Source: Thelonectria olida
Taxonomy: Eukaryota; Ascomycota; Sordariomycetes; Hypocreales; Nectriaceae
Direction: 5' to 3'
Length of the DNA stretch: 64,000 nt
NCBI GenBank assembly: GCA_020736575.1
Contig: JAGPYM010000005.1
Location: forward strand, 2,206,893 to 2,270,892
The notes under the pieces are model-generated. The model searched no databases. It was not told where the DNA came from and worked only from the letters and a program-made list of their open reading frames with translations. Every line of letters begins with the position of its first letter. Positions within the stretch are counted from its first letter, which is position 1. Position numbers and translations under genes: made by a program. Below, piece by piece: positions 10,516 through 21,202 of the stretch.

Positions 10516-11682
10516 AAAACAGGTTTAGCCTTTTAGATTTTAAAAGTACAAGCAAGTCTTTTAATTGATAACCAGTTTTATGCTACTCATTAATTTGGCT
10601 ATCGTATAGTGACATACTTTTAGGTACCAAAGCTCTTCAATGAACTTACCTATGTTTACCGCAGAGCTGGACCTGCCAGATGAGCTCGCCATTCAGAATC
10701 ATGACGAGGCCTTTCTATTCAGCCGCTCGTGGAGGCCTTTTGAATATGTACGAATGATGAAGGGTGTCCAAAACTGGCTCGCGTGAGCATCACAGAACAG
10801 ACCAGGGCTAATATAAAAGAATACCATGAGGCCAGCTTGTATTGCGAACCATGGGTCCTTCATGGTCCGGTGTGTACATCTCTGCATGTGAAGATCGACT
10901 TTGCATCTTGCCAGACGGGAGCAACTACAGGTCATTTAGAGGCCCAGTTTCGACCAATGACATCCAGTGCAGGCAGGGAGACCAGGTTTTGACGCTGTAG
11001 GAATCGCCGAAAATAGGTCTCAAGCCATCAGTAGTGTATGTGCTCACTGTCGATACGAGCTTATCTGATGTTACGTCGAACGTAGTACCTCGCGTACGTT
11101 GGGCTCTAGAAAAGTCGGAATGCTACGTAGGATCGTATCGCCCGACGGGCTTGTAGGCATATCGACCAACAACGCTCGTTTGGTGCAAGGGCTGTCCGGA
11201 TATGCGGGGATGATCTGCACACCCGGGCCTAAGCCTCGTTCTAGACCCCCAAAATCAGGGTCTAACAAGGGACCCCTTGGTTATGCATTTCGTAAAGAAA
11301 ATACCGACTGCATACTCTTTCCGAGATGCAGGCAAAGTGGGACGACCTGCTGGTTGCTGGCTCTTTCTTTGCGTAGAGTGCGTTAAGCAAAGTGTCGGAA
11401 GGGAACACATGACCACCGGCGATGTTAAATTTAGGTGCACTACGTACAGATTCCGAGGTCCTGAGATGATAGGAAGATACAGGGACGAGAGTGTTGAGAT
11501 GTAAAAGTATAAGAGGACCATGAAGTCTTTGCGAATGAGATCCGTTCCATGATCACCACCACAATCATCAAGCTCATCAGCAAACAACACCTTCGTCTCT
11601 ACTTCACATCGCAACCGCCCCTGGGGACGACTAAAACCGCAACCACCACATACACCACAATAAACTATCTACGTCAACCATC
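10516..11682. other. intergenic between two secreted-protein genes
   Basis: No supported gene. The last 100 bases before 11683 are CA-rich, resembling a 5' leader, and a GTATAAGAG TATA-like box lies near 11505. Confidence 0.45.
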
Positions 11683-12102
11683 ATGCATTTCGCTACCGTC
11701 TTCACTGCCGTCGCCGCTCTGGCCTCCACCGCAGCCGCTCTCCCTGCTGCCGAAAGCATCGACAAGCGCACCATGATCCCCAACCAAGTCTCAGTCAACG
11801 TCGTCATCGTCAACGGCATGGTCCCAGGACAGACTACACAGGACGTTGTCGTCCCCCTGGGCAAGCTCACCAACTTCGAGGACGTCAACTTCACCGAGCT
11901 GCGGATCAAGAGCCTCAACAAGGTCGCCCCTGTCCCGGCGCCCGATATCAACAAGGTTATCTGCCAGAGATACCGAGACGAGTACGGCGCTCAGCCTGGC
12001 AGCGAGCCATTCACTAAGAAGAACCCTACTCTGGTCGACACCAACTCGATCAAACTTGGCTGGATTTTGTGCTACGTTGCGGGATACGGTGTGAAGGTTT
12101 AA
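11683..12102 (+). CDS. small secreted protein, candidate effector
   Basis: Single exon, 139 residues, ATG in the context CATCATG after a CA-rich leader. The first 20-24 residues form a textbook signal peptide: MHFATVFTAVAALASTAAAL with cleavage expected around LPAAES. A Lys-Arg at DKRTM shortly afterwards could be a Kex2 processing site. The mature part has only two cysteines (ICQRY and ILCYV), which could form one disulfide. It ends in a hydrophobic strand-like segment. I do not recognise a family. Size, secretion signal and location near repeat-rich DNA fit a fungal effector or cell-wall-associated protein, but that is inference. Codon usage is C/G-ending, as in the intact neighbouring genes, supporting a real expressed gene. 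Confidence 0.75.
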   Translation: MHFATVFTAVAALASTAAALPAAESIDKRTMIPNQVSVNVVIVNGMVPGQTTQDVVVPLGKLTNFEDVNFTELRIKSLNKVAPVPAPDINKVICQRYRDEYGAQPGSEPFTKKNPTLVDTNSIKLGWILCYVAGYGVKV

Positions 12103-13287
12103 AAGTGGTCTCTTTATCAGGCCTGGGTAGACTTGGATGTTTCATCTGAAAGGATAGACTTGTGATAAGTGGATCTCTTTTGTAAACGCCTCACAGAATA
12201 TCTCTTATAGAATAGCCATTTCTTCTTAATGCAAGTTACTCCTTTTGTTGTCCTGTTTTTAATAATTCCGAACTTGTGTCAAGGATTAGGTACATATGCT
12301 GAGTCGACTCCTGCATCTTCTTGAAAACTTTGAAATTTCCCCATATCGCAATCTTACCACCGAAGAGCATAAAAGCGGTTAACGCAAATTGCCCGCTAAA
12401 GATAATGACGGAAGCCTGGTGCACGTCTGATACTTCTCTACACAACGAGTTCCGTTTGTGCTGATCGAGGCTACGGCTACAGGCTAGGTGGGAAAGGGTA
12501 ATGAGCCAGCAACCCTATCATCAACCGGAAAATCGCCAACGCAGACCGACCCAATATCTCCAACCCGACCACCGACGTCGCACATGGCCCAATAACGTAG
12601 AGAACCGTGCTATCGAACGCCTCTAGATTCTGAAGAAGATGAAAAGAACCTAGAAAGATTGTACCAGACTCTAGATGACCAAGCAGCTGAAAATGTAGCA
12701 GCAATGGCCATGCTTGAGCATCCTACCACGTCAAGGGCTTAATTAACAAGATGTCGACCACGGATCTATCCAACAGTAAGAATGGACTACAGAGCAGCTC
12801 CTTAACGCCGTAACATCCCAAGACCGTGTGCTAAATAAGACGAGTTTAAGCAATGAGCAATGAAGTACCCCATCACTAGTCCAAGCATAAGCATCGGCAT
12901 AATTCTGGGGTAAACAAGTGTGGAAAAGGAGTTTCATTGCCCCCGAAGCACCCCAAGTCCAGACTCAGAAGAAGTTCTTGTGCCAAAGCCAATGTTATTG
13001 AAGCGGCTCTATCTTCGCTTTAAAATACTTACTCCAGTCCTTGAAAAAGGCAGTGGAGGGTACAGGCTCAATAATCAGTAAATGCAGCCGTGGGGAAGAA
13101 GCGTGTGTCGCCCCGATGCTTTCGAGAGCTGATCTCGTGGTCCTCACGAAGATCAACCCCCGGAATCACGAACCGCAGGCTGGAATACATACCCTAGGCC
13201 CACATATTGGTAAAACGGATTTCAGGGGAGGTGCTCATCCATGAGCGAGGCTTATTAACGTGCCCAAGTCCTTTTTCCAGCCTATAA
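12103..13287. other. intergenic, no clear genes
   Basis: Mixed-composition DNA with only short frames on both strands. Nothing recognisable. Confidence 0.45.
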
Positions 13288-13611
13288 GACAAGGGTCTTG
13301 TTATTAACGCCTACCTGGACCGAACAACGGCCCTTGAACGAACAAAAAGCACCAAACTTTCTACTGATGCCGGCCGCTATAAGAACACCATTGCTGAGCG
13401 TCTTGGTGAAGTGGTTGACGAATGGAACCGCGGCCAAACATTAGGCCACTACAAAGGCATCACGAAGATGCGTCGCCCCTTCGAAGTCATCATGCGCAAT
13501 GTGGTACGGTACCAATGTGAACCCCGCAGGTGCTGGTTCATGCTTATCAATGTGATAGTCAGGAACTCAAGGCTCAGACCTGGCAGCTCCCGAATGCCGT
13601 ACCCTATGTAA
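13288..13611 (+). pseudogene. open fragment of an unrecognised protein
   Basis: The frame is open for 107 codons with protein-like text: INAYLDRTTALERTKS, RYKNTIAERLGEVVDEWNRG, KGITKMRRPFEVIMRN. The third-position composition looks coding for the first two thirds and degrades afterwards. It begins just after a TAA at 13285 and has no ATG in its first half, so it would be an internal exon or a truncated remnant. No family is recognised. Nothing in flanking DNA extends it convincingly. Confidence 0.25.
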
Positions 13612-14196
13612 CAGTATTGACGGGCAAATACACAACTAATAGTAACCCAACGTGTGAGTCCCTCACTATGTGAAAAACCAAAAAATCTGACGTCAGCCGA
13701 CGGTTGAGCGGCGTTGTCGGCTGGCGGAGCAGGGTTGCTCCGAGCTGAGATGCTTCTTCAAAGTTGCGCCATGTTGCAGTGAGCTTAGAACACTGCAGCT
13801 TGATGGGCTCTCTTCCATGTATCAATAATTAGTACGACTGTTCCAAGATATGATTTTGGATTATTTCCTCATTGTGTATGTATTAGAGCCTACATTCTTC
13901 CTACCGTCAGACTGGCCTTCAACTCTGTGCCTTGAGTTAGTGCGCCGACAGGCACAAGTCAGCTTAACTTCCATGCCAATGAAGATCGCCGTCCGCCGAA
14001 GCTCAGAACCATGTTCCATTTCGGCTCTAGCCTGCGGTTAGGAACTGGCGAGCTCACCTTAGTAAGACCACCATCCCAAGATTCAAGTCAGCACACGGTT
14101 TCGTGGCGCTGAAAATAAAAGGCAGCTTCTCCCTCCGCCGCTTCCGAAACCTCTCAGTGTCATATTAATACTCAAAACCCTTCAGAAACGACCACA
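13612..14196. other. intergenic, upstream of DUF7704-like gene
   Basis: No supported coding region. Probably includes the promoter of the following plus-strand gene. Confidence 0.45.
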
Positions 14197-14651
14197 ATGG
14201 CGCCTAAAAGCATCCACAGCTTCTACCGTATTTGGTTCACGTGGGTGGACCCTCTCACCTTGGCGCCCACAGTCTATGCGCTCATTTTTACGCCCGAATT
14301 CATGCTGGAAAGCCTCGTTCCAGTGACTATATTGGTCTACAACCCAGACCAGAGCTTTCTCTTCCATCAGCTCGCCGCTCTTTACGCGTTCGTGGGCACT
14401 ATGCTCGCTGGTGTGCTACGCGTCAGCCCTGACAGCAAAGTGTGGAGGACCATCATTTCGGGGTCTTGCTCATCGACGTCATCATCCTCGCTAGCATGTA
14501 TATGAGCCTCATCCAGCAGGACCGCCTTAATACGGCGAAATGGCGGTGGCAGGACTGGGGGAACCTGTTGTGGACAGGCGCAGTTGCTGTCATTAGGACC
14601 GCGTTCTTGGTTGGCGTTGGGAATGGTGAGGGTAAAGGGAAGAAGGCATGA
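14197..14651 (+). pseudogene. DUF7704-like membrane protein with a frameshift
   Basis: Starts at an ATG in strong context (CACAATGG) and reads MAPKSIHSFYRIWFTWVDP, the usual opening of a small fungal four-helix membrane protein family. Predicted helices: TLAPTVYALIF, FHQLAALYAFVGTMLAGVL, then GVLLIDVIILASMYMSL and LLWTGAVAVIRTAFLVGVG. The first half (frame from 14197) ends in a wrong-frame tail after KVWRTIISG. The second half continues in the next frame from about 14465 to the stop at 14651. A single missing G in the GGGG run at 14460-14463 would reconcile the frames. The total length, about 151 codons, is normal for the family. This is either a true frameshift pseudogene or a homopolymer sequencing error. 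No intron with plausible signals fits the junction. Confidence 0.7.
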
Positions 14652-15024
14652 TGAGAAAGAGTCTAATGAAGCATGCTTCTTATTCAAGAACAGGTCCTTT
14701 TGGCTTGTGCCAGAGTCATGTGAGGGCCTTTCTACCTGGATCGAACCTTGACATAGCCTCGGTTACCGGCCTCTCAATGGAATAAAGCCAGATTCTGTGT
14801 GCTGATGCTGGTGATCCATGCCCCAAATGACCCCTATTGCCTGCTTCGAGATCCTGCTGTCAGCCTTGCGTGTGGAACCCCCCTAGGCGGTTTATTTCGA
14901 CCCAACAGGGACCTCCAGCGCTCTTTTCTTGCACAGCATGCCATGATCTTCCACCTCGACTCTTGATCAACAGACGCAGTCCCTCTTGAGAACAACAACT
15001 CACTGAAGAGTGCGCAGTTTTAAC
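14652..15024. other. intergenic
   Basis: Short spacer between two plus-strand membrane-protein genes. No further feature seen. Confidence 0.5.
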
Positions 15025-16287
15025 ATGGAAGTTTCGACTGTAGCGGATGATCTCTGCCCGCCCGGCGAGAGTCGCACTGGAAGGGAGCTCATCGTCAAGC
15101 TCGTCGTTGCACACGTCACCGCGGTCGTCGCATTCTGTAACCTGCTCTCCTTGCGCAATGAGCGATTGGACTCGATCGAACCAGTCTTATTTCTCTTTTC
15201 TCCCCTTTGTTTCCTGCTCCAGACGGTGCTAGGTCTCGTCTTGATCCACGTTGTATTTCTCTGCAATGTCGTGGTCGCACCCAAGTCATTCTCAAACGAG
15301 CTCCACGTATATGTGCGGCGATGGAGGGTCCTCTTCTGCAAAAAGTGTCGCCTTGAGAGAGCTTCAAACCTCAGTCGCACCTCTACTGGAATGACGGAAG
15401 CAAACAGCCCCCAATCCCCTGCTCAGTCCAGGCTTGGAAGCGCTTGGGTGAGATTGGGAAGGTCGCTGGCTGTGGTCGGAACGCTTTTCCAGTGTGTAGC
15501 CACGATATTTCTCTACAGACGACGAATGGGACTGCACGGCTGGGAGGCCCTCACCGTCGCTGATCATCGGTGCTTTGAACTTGCCGTAGGGGGCACCACT
15601 GCCTCTCTCATATCCCTCGCGTTATTGCTCAGATTTCCGGGGTTCTGCACACCGGCACCCGAAACCAACTACATCGAGGCTTTCGAAATAGATCCCGCGA
15701 TTTCCTTCTTCAGAGGCGACCCGAGAAGAGTACAAAGATGGTGGAAATTCGTCTATTTCAGCGGCACTCAATCATTCTCGAGTTCGACGGCATTTACCTA
15801 CTTCTTCTGCGTCTTGGCTAGCATATTGAACGGCCACTCAGTAACAATGTTATCAGTGGGTGGTGTTTATTCTGCCTTGTATGAAGATTTTGCAGATAGC
15901 CTCCCTTCTGGATCTTCAAAGGCAAAGTTTTTTCAAGTTGTGGCATTCTCGATCGCGGTTATATTCCTCGGCAGCAACTTGTGGGTGCGTTGCGTCCCGA
16001 AAGGGGCGGTGGCCCGGTTGCCGATTTGGGTGTTGCTGCCATTGTGCTTACTTGCGATGTGCGGTGCGCTGTTATTCTTCTGCCTAATAATGTTTCTTTT
16101 GCTTCCATGGATGATTCTTTGGATGCCCGGAATGATCAGTGGAAGCAGCTGTATTCTATTTATTAAGATTAAAGAGACAAGAATGCTTTTTCAGCAGCCG
16201 CCATTTGGCCCCGCTACCGAGGAGCACCTAACGTGCCCAGCTCTCTGGAAGGACCCAGCAACCGAATACCTTTGGTCTCTTATGTAA
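15025..16287 (+). CDS. multipass membrane protein, unknown function
   Basis: Single-exon frame of 420 residues. I start at the ATG at 15025 (AACATGGAAG); the frame extends upstream only via GTG. About seven hydrophobic segments are visible: near residues 22-45, 55-85, 145-165, 185-205, 265-290, 310-330, and a long double one near 340-385 (WVLLPLCLLAMC, LIMFLLLPWMILW). The loop at about 100-140 is Arg/Ser-rich and probably cytosolic. The C-terminus QQPPFGPATEEHL is soluble. There is no recognisable transporter or receptor signature. It could be a fungal integral membrane protein of the rhodopsin-like 'hypothetical' class, but I do not assign it. The stop is followed directly by an AT-rich run of about 60 bases. 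Confidence 0.65.
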   Translation: MEVSTVADDLCPPGESRTGRELIVKLVVAHVTAVVAFCNLLSLRNERLDSIEPVLFLFSPLCFLLQTVLGLVLIHVVFLCNVVVAPKSFSNELHVYVRRWRVLFCKKCRLERASNLSRTSTGMTEANSPQSPAQSRLGSAWVRLGRSLAVVGTLFQCVATIFLYRRRMGLHGWEALTVADHRCFELAVGGTTASLISLALLLRFPGFCTPAPETNYIEAFEIDPAISFFRGDPRRVQRWWKFVYFSGTQSFSSSTAFTYFFCVLASILNGHSVTMLSVGGVYSALYEDFADSLPSGSSKAKFFQVVAFSIAVIFLGSNLWVRCVPKGAVARLPIWVLLPLCLLAMCGALLFFCLIMFLLLPWMILWMPGMISGSSCILFIKIKETRMLFQQPPFGPATEEHLTCPALWKDPATEYLWSLM

Positions 16288-16388
16288 GTTAAATAATTAA
16301 ATAAATTTTAAATTTTTATTTATATTATACTATTAGACCCTATTCTAGATTTTAATACTAGAAGTAAGTTATTAAATTGCCCTAAAGG

Positions 16389-19300
16389 CTAAACTGGCCT
16401 AAAGTCACTACTAAAATGTGAAGCCTGGTCCCCGATAGTTATGCTAAGAAGGACGGAAGAGTCGAGACCCGATCTTCTCTCGTAGTAGTCGGGGTAGTAA
16501 TCTTTACGTGGATACCATAATTCCACCGTTTGCGAGCCGGCCTTCGAGGACAATCGCTCCTGTTTCTCCGCTCGAGTGCAAACCCGTGAGCCCTGCCCTG
16601 GGTCCCAACCACTCCGACCTTGTTCTATAACACTCGCGGCGGCCATGTAACCGCTGAGTTTGGCCCACTCAGCCGGCGTCTTCGCGTCCATGCCATCTCT
16701 TACGTCAGTAGGAGCTCCGTGGTTCATTAACACATTGATTTCGTCCATACTACCATGACTTGCAGCGCTGTGAAGAGGGGTAACACCATTGAAGTCAGCT
16801 TTTCCCGGATCACATCCTGCAGTGATCAAGCGTTCGGCTATCATGATATGTCCCCGAATAATTGCCGCATGGAGGGCGGTACCACCAAAGCGGCTTCCTG
16901 GAGCGTTGAGTTCGTCATGCGTTGCCGACTGAAGCAATATCTCGACCGCTTCGTCAAGTCCTAGCGAAGAGGCGTAATAAAGTGAAGTTGCATGTCTGGG
17001 GAAAATATTCCATTTGAATGGTGCATCCGCATTGAACACCTGGACCCACGACATGAAGTATTGGCGAGCTTCCTGAGAAAAAAAACGTATGGTGAGTTTT
17101 CGTAATTCCTCCGTCTTCACTGCACTGCGAGCATGATAGAACCAGTATTTCGCGGCGTAATTAAGCAGCGGCAGTTGTCCCAGCCGAGCCAAGTATGCTT
17201 CTTCGGTAGAAGAAGGCCCGGATGACAAGTCCAAGAAGAATAGGTAAGTAAGACAACCCTGGGCCAAGTCCCGATGGCAGGCTTCGGGTCGGAGGGCGAA
17301 CCTGGCGGTTTTTAGGTTTTGGCTGATCTCTGATGACACAAGGTAGTCCCGGACTGATAGGTGAGAGAGCATGACATGGCCATCTGATGAGAGGGTAACG
17401 AGGCTATTTCCAAGCACCATAATTTCTTGAGGGCTCATTAGCCGAGCCTCTTCATCGATGCAATCGCTGTCCTCCTCGATGGCGAGCGCTTCCCAGAGTT
17501 GATGCAGAGTGATAGGTACGGCAGAAAACGACAGCCACATCAGCACCTTCTGGACTAGCGGGGCATCTGATGGTGTTATGCGTGCCAGGATTCTTCTGTA
17601 TGTTTCATTTAGTCCACGTGGTAGTATCTTAAGGGACTTCTTGATGTCGCGAATCGTTCTGCAGCCGCCGAGGGAGTCCAACTGACACGCTGCCCACTGA
17701 AAACTAGTATTGTTTGTTAGCCATGACTGGTATTACCTATAAAATGGGTTCTGTGAAGGTATCTTACTTTCCCTTGCATTCTGATAACAAAGAGGCTGAC
17801 ACAAGACTTCGGAGCTTTGGGGATAGCCAGCCTAGTTCTAGGCTGTTGTCTAAACGGTCCGCAATGTACCGATGAATGTCGTCATCAACTTCTGGAATAT
17901 GATCTTCCAACGACACATGTCGCACTTTCTTGAAAACCTGTCGTATCCCAGCCTCGTTTCGACTCGTTGCCATGATCCTGATCGTCGAGGCTGAGTCAAC
18001 CAGGCTGACCAGACTCTGCGCAAGTGACCTGCAATCAGCAACCTCGTCGAGGGCGTCGACGAAGAGATAGACTCGTCGCTTCTTGGCAAGTGATTCAATG
18101 GCCTCATGCATCAGCTTGATCGTTGGGCGTGTTCCCTGGCCTTGTTCCGTGCTCGATTGGTATTCACATAGGAGCTTTGCTGGGAGGTACTTGAGCTGAG
18201 CGCATAACTGGGTCAATACGGTTCCGAGGATATTGACCATATCCTGAGAGTCAGGATCGCGGAAGTCGCAGTAAGCGAAGGCGTATATCGCTTTGTCGTC
18301 AAGCTGACCGATCTCGCCAGCAACGACGTCGATTGCGTGGCTCCTGAAACGCATAGATTTAGACAACATCCAGAACAACATCTCCATTGTGTGAAAAGTA
18401 CTTACATCATAACAGTTTTTCCAAAACCAGCTAAGTTGGAGTTAGCAAATGCTAGATATATACCTAACTTTGCGCCCATGCTTAGGAAGGGTTGTTTCTC
18501 CTCATATTAACTTACGGAGTCCGCTCAGCCACAAAAGTGCATCCCTTGATTCACTTCCCTCCGACCACGTTCTGAAATCTTTACTTTGCAGAAACCATTT
18601 TGAAGTTCCAGACTGATGTGCTTCAGAGGCTGAGTGGTGGGCTTGTCCAGGCTTCAGCGGTGAGAGCCAATCAACAACTGCCTTCTGTTGTTCATCTAAG
18701 CGGCGTGAGGATTTTTTGAGTGAATAGAATGTACGCATCGTAGCTACACATACCAAGCTGAGCCTCGGTCAGATTTCTCAATAAGCTATCTAGACGGTGG
18801 TGGGAGCTGTCTATTTTGTATCCGAGAGATATTGATAACCGCTCTATGTTTTGAATCATGACCCTTTCCTCATGAGAAAGGACAGGGAAAGTCAGCCCCG
18901 ACCTTGTTGCTTGTATTCCTCTCCAGACGCACTTACGAATTGTGAGAGCTTATTGCTAGATTTAGGTCCGCTTTGCATTGCTGTAGATTGGCAATTGAGT
19001 CTGCCACCTCATTGCCTTTTAGTTTCCACGCAACAGACTGAAGGAATGCCTTGCGCTTTGACTCCAAGACAGCCTCAACATTCTCCGGTCGGAAACGGCT
19101 TTCTAGATTCCGAAGCTCATCTAGACATCTCGCCAGGGCTGTGCGGACACTTTCGGCCGTCTTTTGCGATGCGTCAAGCCTCATTGGTTCCATGCCATCA
19201 AACGAATCATCCTTGTGGAGGCCCGATTCGAATGCTTCTATTAGAGTGCGAAGATCGCGCACCTCTTCTATCACTTTGGCCAACATCTCGGGAATTGTGT

Positions 19301-19394
19301 GTATGGCAGCGCGTACGCCGTAACATGTCGAGAGGATTGAGGAAATGAGTTGTAGACATGCAACGGAGCTCGCAGTTATACTTAACGGGTCCAT
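16389..19394 (-). CDS. NLR-like STAND protein: Helo-like N, NACHT, ankyrin
   Basis: Six exons (18937-19394, 18754-18863, 18516-18695, 18406-18430, 17768-18343, 16389-17703) join in frame to 887 residues. Introns are 73, 58, 85, 62 and 64 nt. Residues 1-150, opening MDPLSITASSVACLQLIS, match the fungal helical N-terminal domain of STAND proteins (Helo_like_N type). The NACHT NTPase has Walker A GFGKTVMM at 251-258, assembled across two introns, and Walker B VYLFVDALDE at 349-358. A winged-helix-like region follows (VLMWLSFSAVPITLHQLWEA, HLSVRDYL). Three ankyrin-type repeats near 725-835 include GGTALHAAIIRGH and GVTPLHSAASHGS. The architecture is that of fungal intracellular NLR-like receptors used in allorecognition and probably innate immunity. 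Ligand binding would switch NTPase-driven oligomerisation. The first acceptor (at 18864) is the second of two AGs; the nearer one introduces a stop. Apparently intact. Confidence 0.87.
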
Positions 19395-21202
19395 CCTAGA
19401 CAGTAGGGCTTGGTGTTTTTTTTTTTCCTTGGAAAATAGCCTTTATAGAAAGATTTATTGATCAATGATATGGAGAAAAACGCTAATGCAACAGTTGTAG
19501 TGCCGGAGATGATGTTTAAATACACGATAAGCCTGGTCAGCAGTGACTAACAGTGCTTAACGTGGCTGTGAGGCACGGTGGCAGCATCTTTCACAATTTC
19601 ATCTAAGCCTCATTGGTGTCGTCGACGTGTGGTGGTGCCATGGAACCGAGTCCACAGGCTCTTGCATCAACATGCAGTAATTACACTGGACAGGCGCCGC
19701 CTCCAAGACGTCCCACCCTTAGGATGCTTAATGGGATGATGACTTCTCAGAAGAGTTCATGCGCACAACCTAAGGATCAAAGGCTTAAAACTCCGTTTTA
19801 GTAGGTACCTAACTTACCAACTTAATTACTCTCACACACTAGATATGAGAATAAAGGCCCTCGCCTCTAACAGGGGATACATAACCAAAATTTACGGGAC
19901 CTAATAAGCAAGTTGGACATTTCTCTGCTACCAAAAGAAAATGGAGAGAAACATTGAGTGGTTGTTTGCATGTGACCCTCTCAGACGACCCTGTTGCAGG
20001 CTGACTTGCAAGCAGACTTGCAGCCAATATCACACCAGGCTATGTGGGTAGATTTGCATATGCAAGATTTTCTATTCTTCCTTGAGGCGCTCTGTCGTGC
20101 GATTCATTCGTTCATTTCGTATCCCTACAGTCAAATGACAAAGAAGTATTGCACATTCGGATCACCGCGGCGAATTCCGGAAGACTTCGCAAATTGACCA
20201 ACACTAGAGGCAACCTGGTCTCCACATCGGTGAACTTGGCACAAGCCTCGAGTGGCCCCCAAGCGATGTGCATTCTGCCTTGCCAAATTCAGACTACGGA
20301 ATTTCAAGCCCAGGATATGGCTGTGATGTGTACTGTTGAGTAGCGTGATTAGTTGGCCGTGTCTCACAATTGCGACATACACTTCGTACAGTAGCCTACG
20401 AAGAGTAGGTAAGGTAGGTCAGCAGGCAGATCCAGCCAGCCCTTTTACCATTATGAGCTTATTTACTGTTTCAACTTTCTCTGTGCCAGTATACAGAAGC
20501 ACGACTCGGTTATGTAAAGTGCACACCATCTTTACTTTGTGTTGAATCATCACATTTACGTGATTATATTAGTCAATTCTTACCGACTCTCCCTGAGGTA
20601 GAGAAGGCTGAAAGGGAGCCGTCTGCCCAATAAGGTCTCAGTAATCCGGACGCCTTCAAAGAAAGTACATAGCTTTTCATAGATGAAGTTGATCATGTAT
20701 TTAGGCTAGCTGGGCTATAAGCCAACGCCGACGCCGCGACGTGATCGGATCGGTCCAGCCAGCGCCGGTGTGGAAACCCAAGACGAACTAGACTGAGGAC
20801 AGTCACCAGTAGACAATAACTTTTTGTGGCTATAAAGTTATATTCTTAAAATTCCGCGCTGAGGTACTTTGGTTATGCTGTGTAAGTCTCAGGTTACCAG
20901 CGCACCAGGCTTGGATAACAGGCTCAGCCACCCCCATGTTGTTTCTGCTGCGGAGAGGCAGTCTAAGCAGCCAGCAGCGGCAAGGCTCTCTCTAGCGCTC
21001 TGGCCAACCTGTGTGCAATTTCTGTTCATATTGGCAGCAAACTTCCTTTTTTCCCTTCCATGTTTTCAACTCTGCAGCTCGTTCCTCAACTTAAGCAACT
21101 GAAGTTGCTCAACCGTATAACACAGTTCATTAAGCAAATACTAACCCCGATTTGATGGCTCTTCATGCTTGAAGATTGAAAGCGATTATTGCTTCTGTGG
21201 GA
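19395..21202. other. 1.8-kb intergenic between head-to-head NLR-type genes
   Basis: Holds the upstream regions of the NLR gene (-) and of the broken ankyrin gene (+). A poly-T run lies at about 19415-19427. No convincing gene, despite several 60-80-codon frames. Confidence 0.45.
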
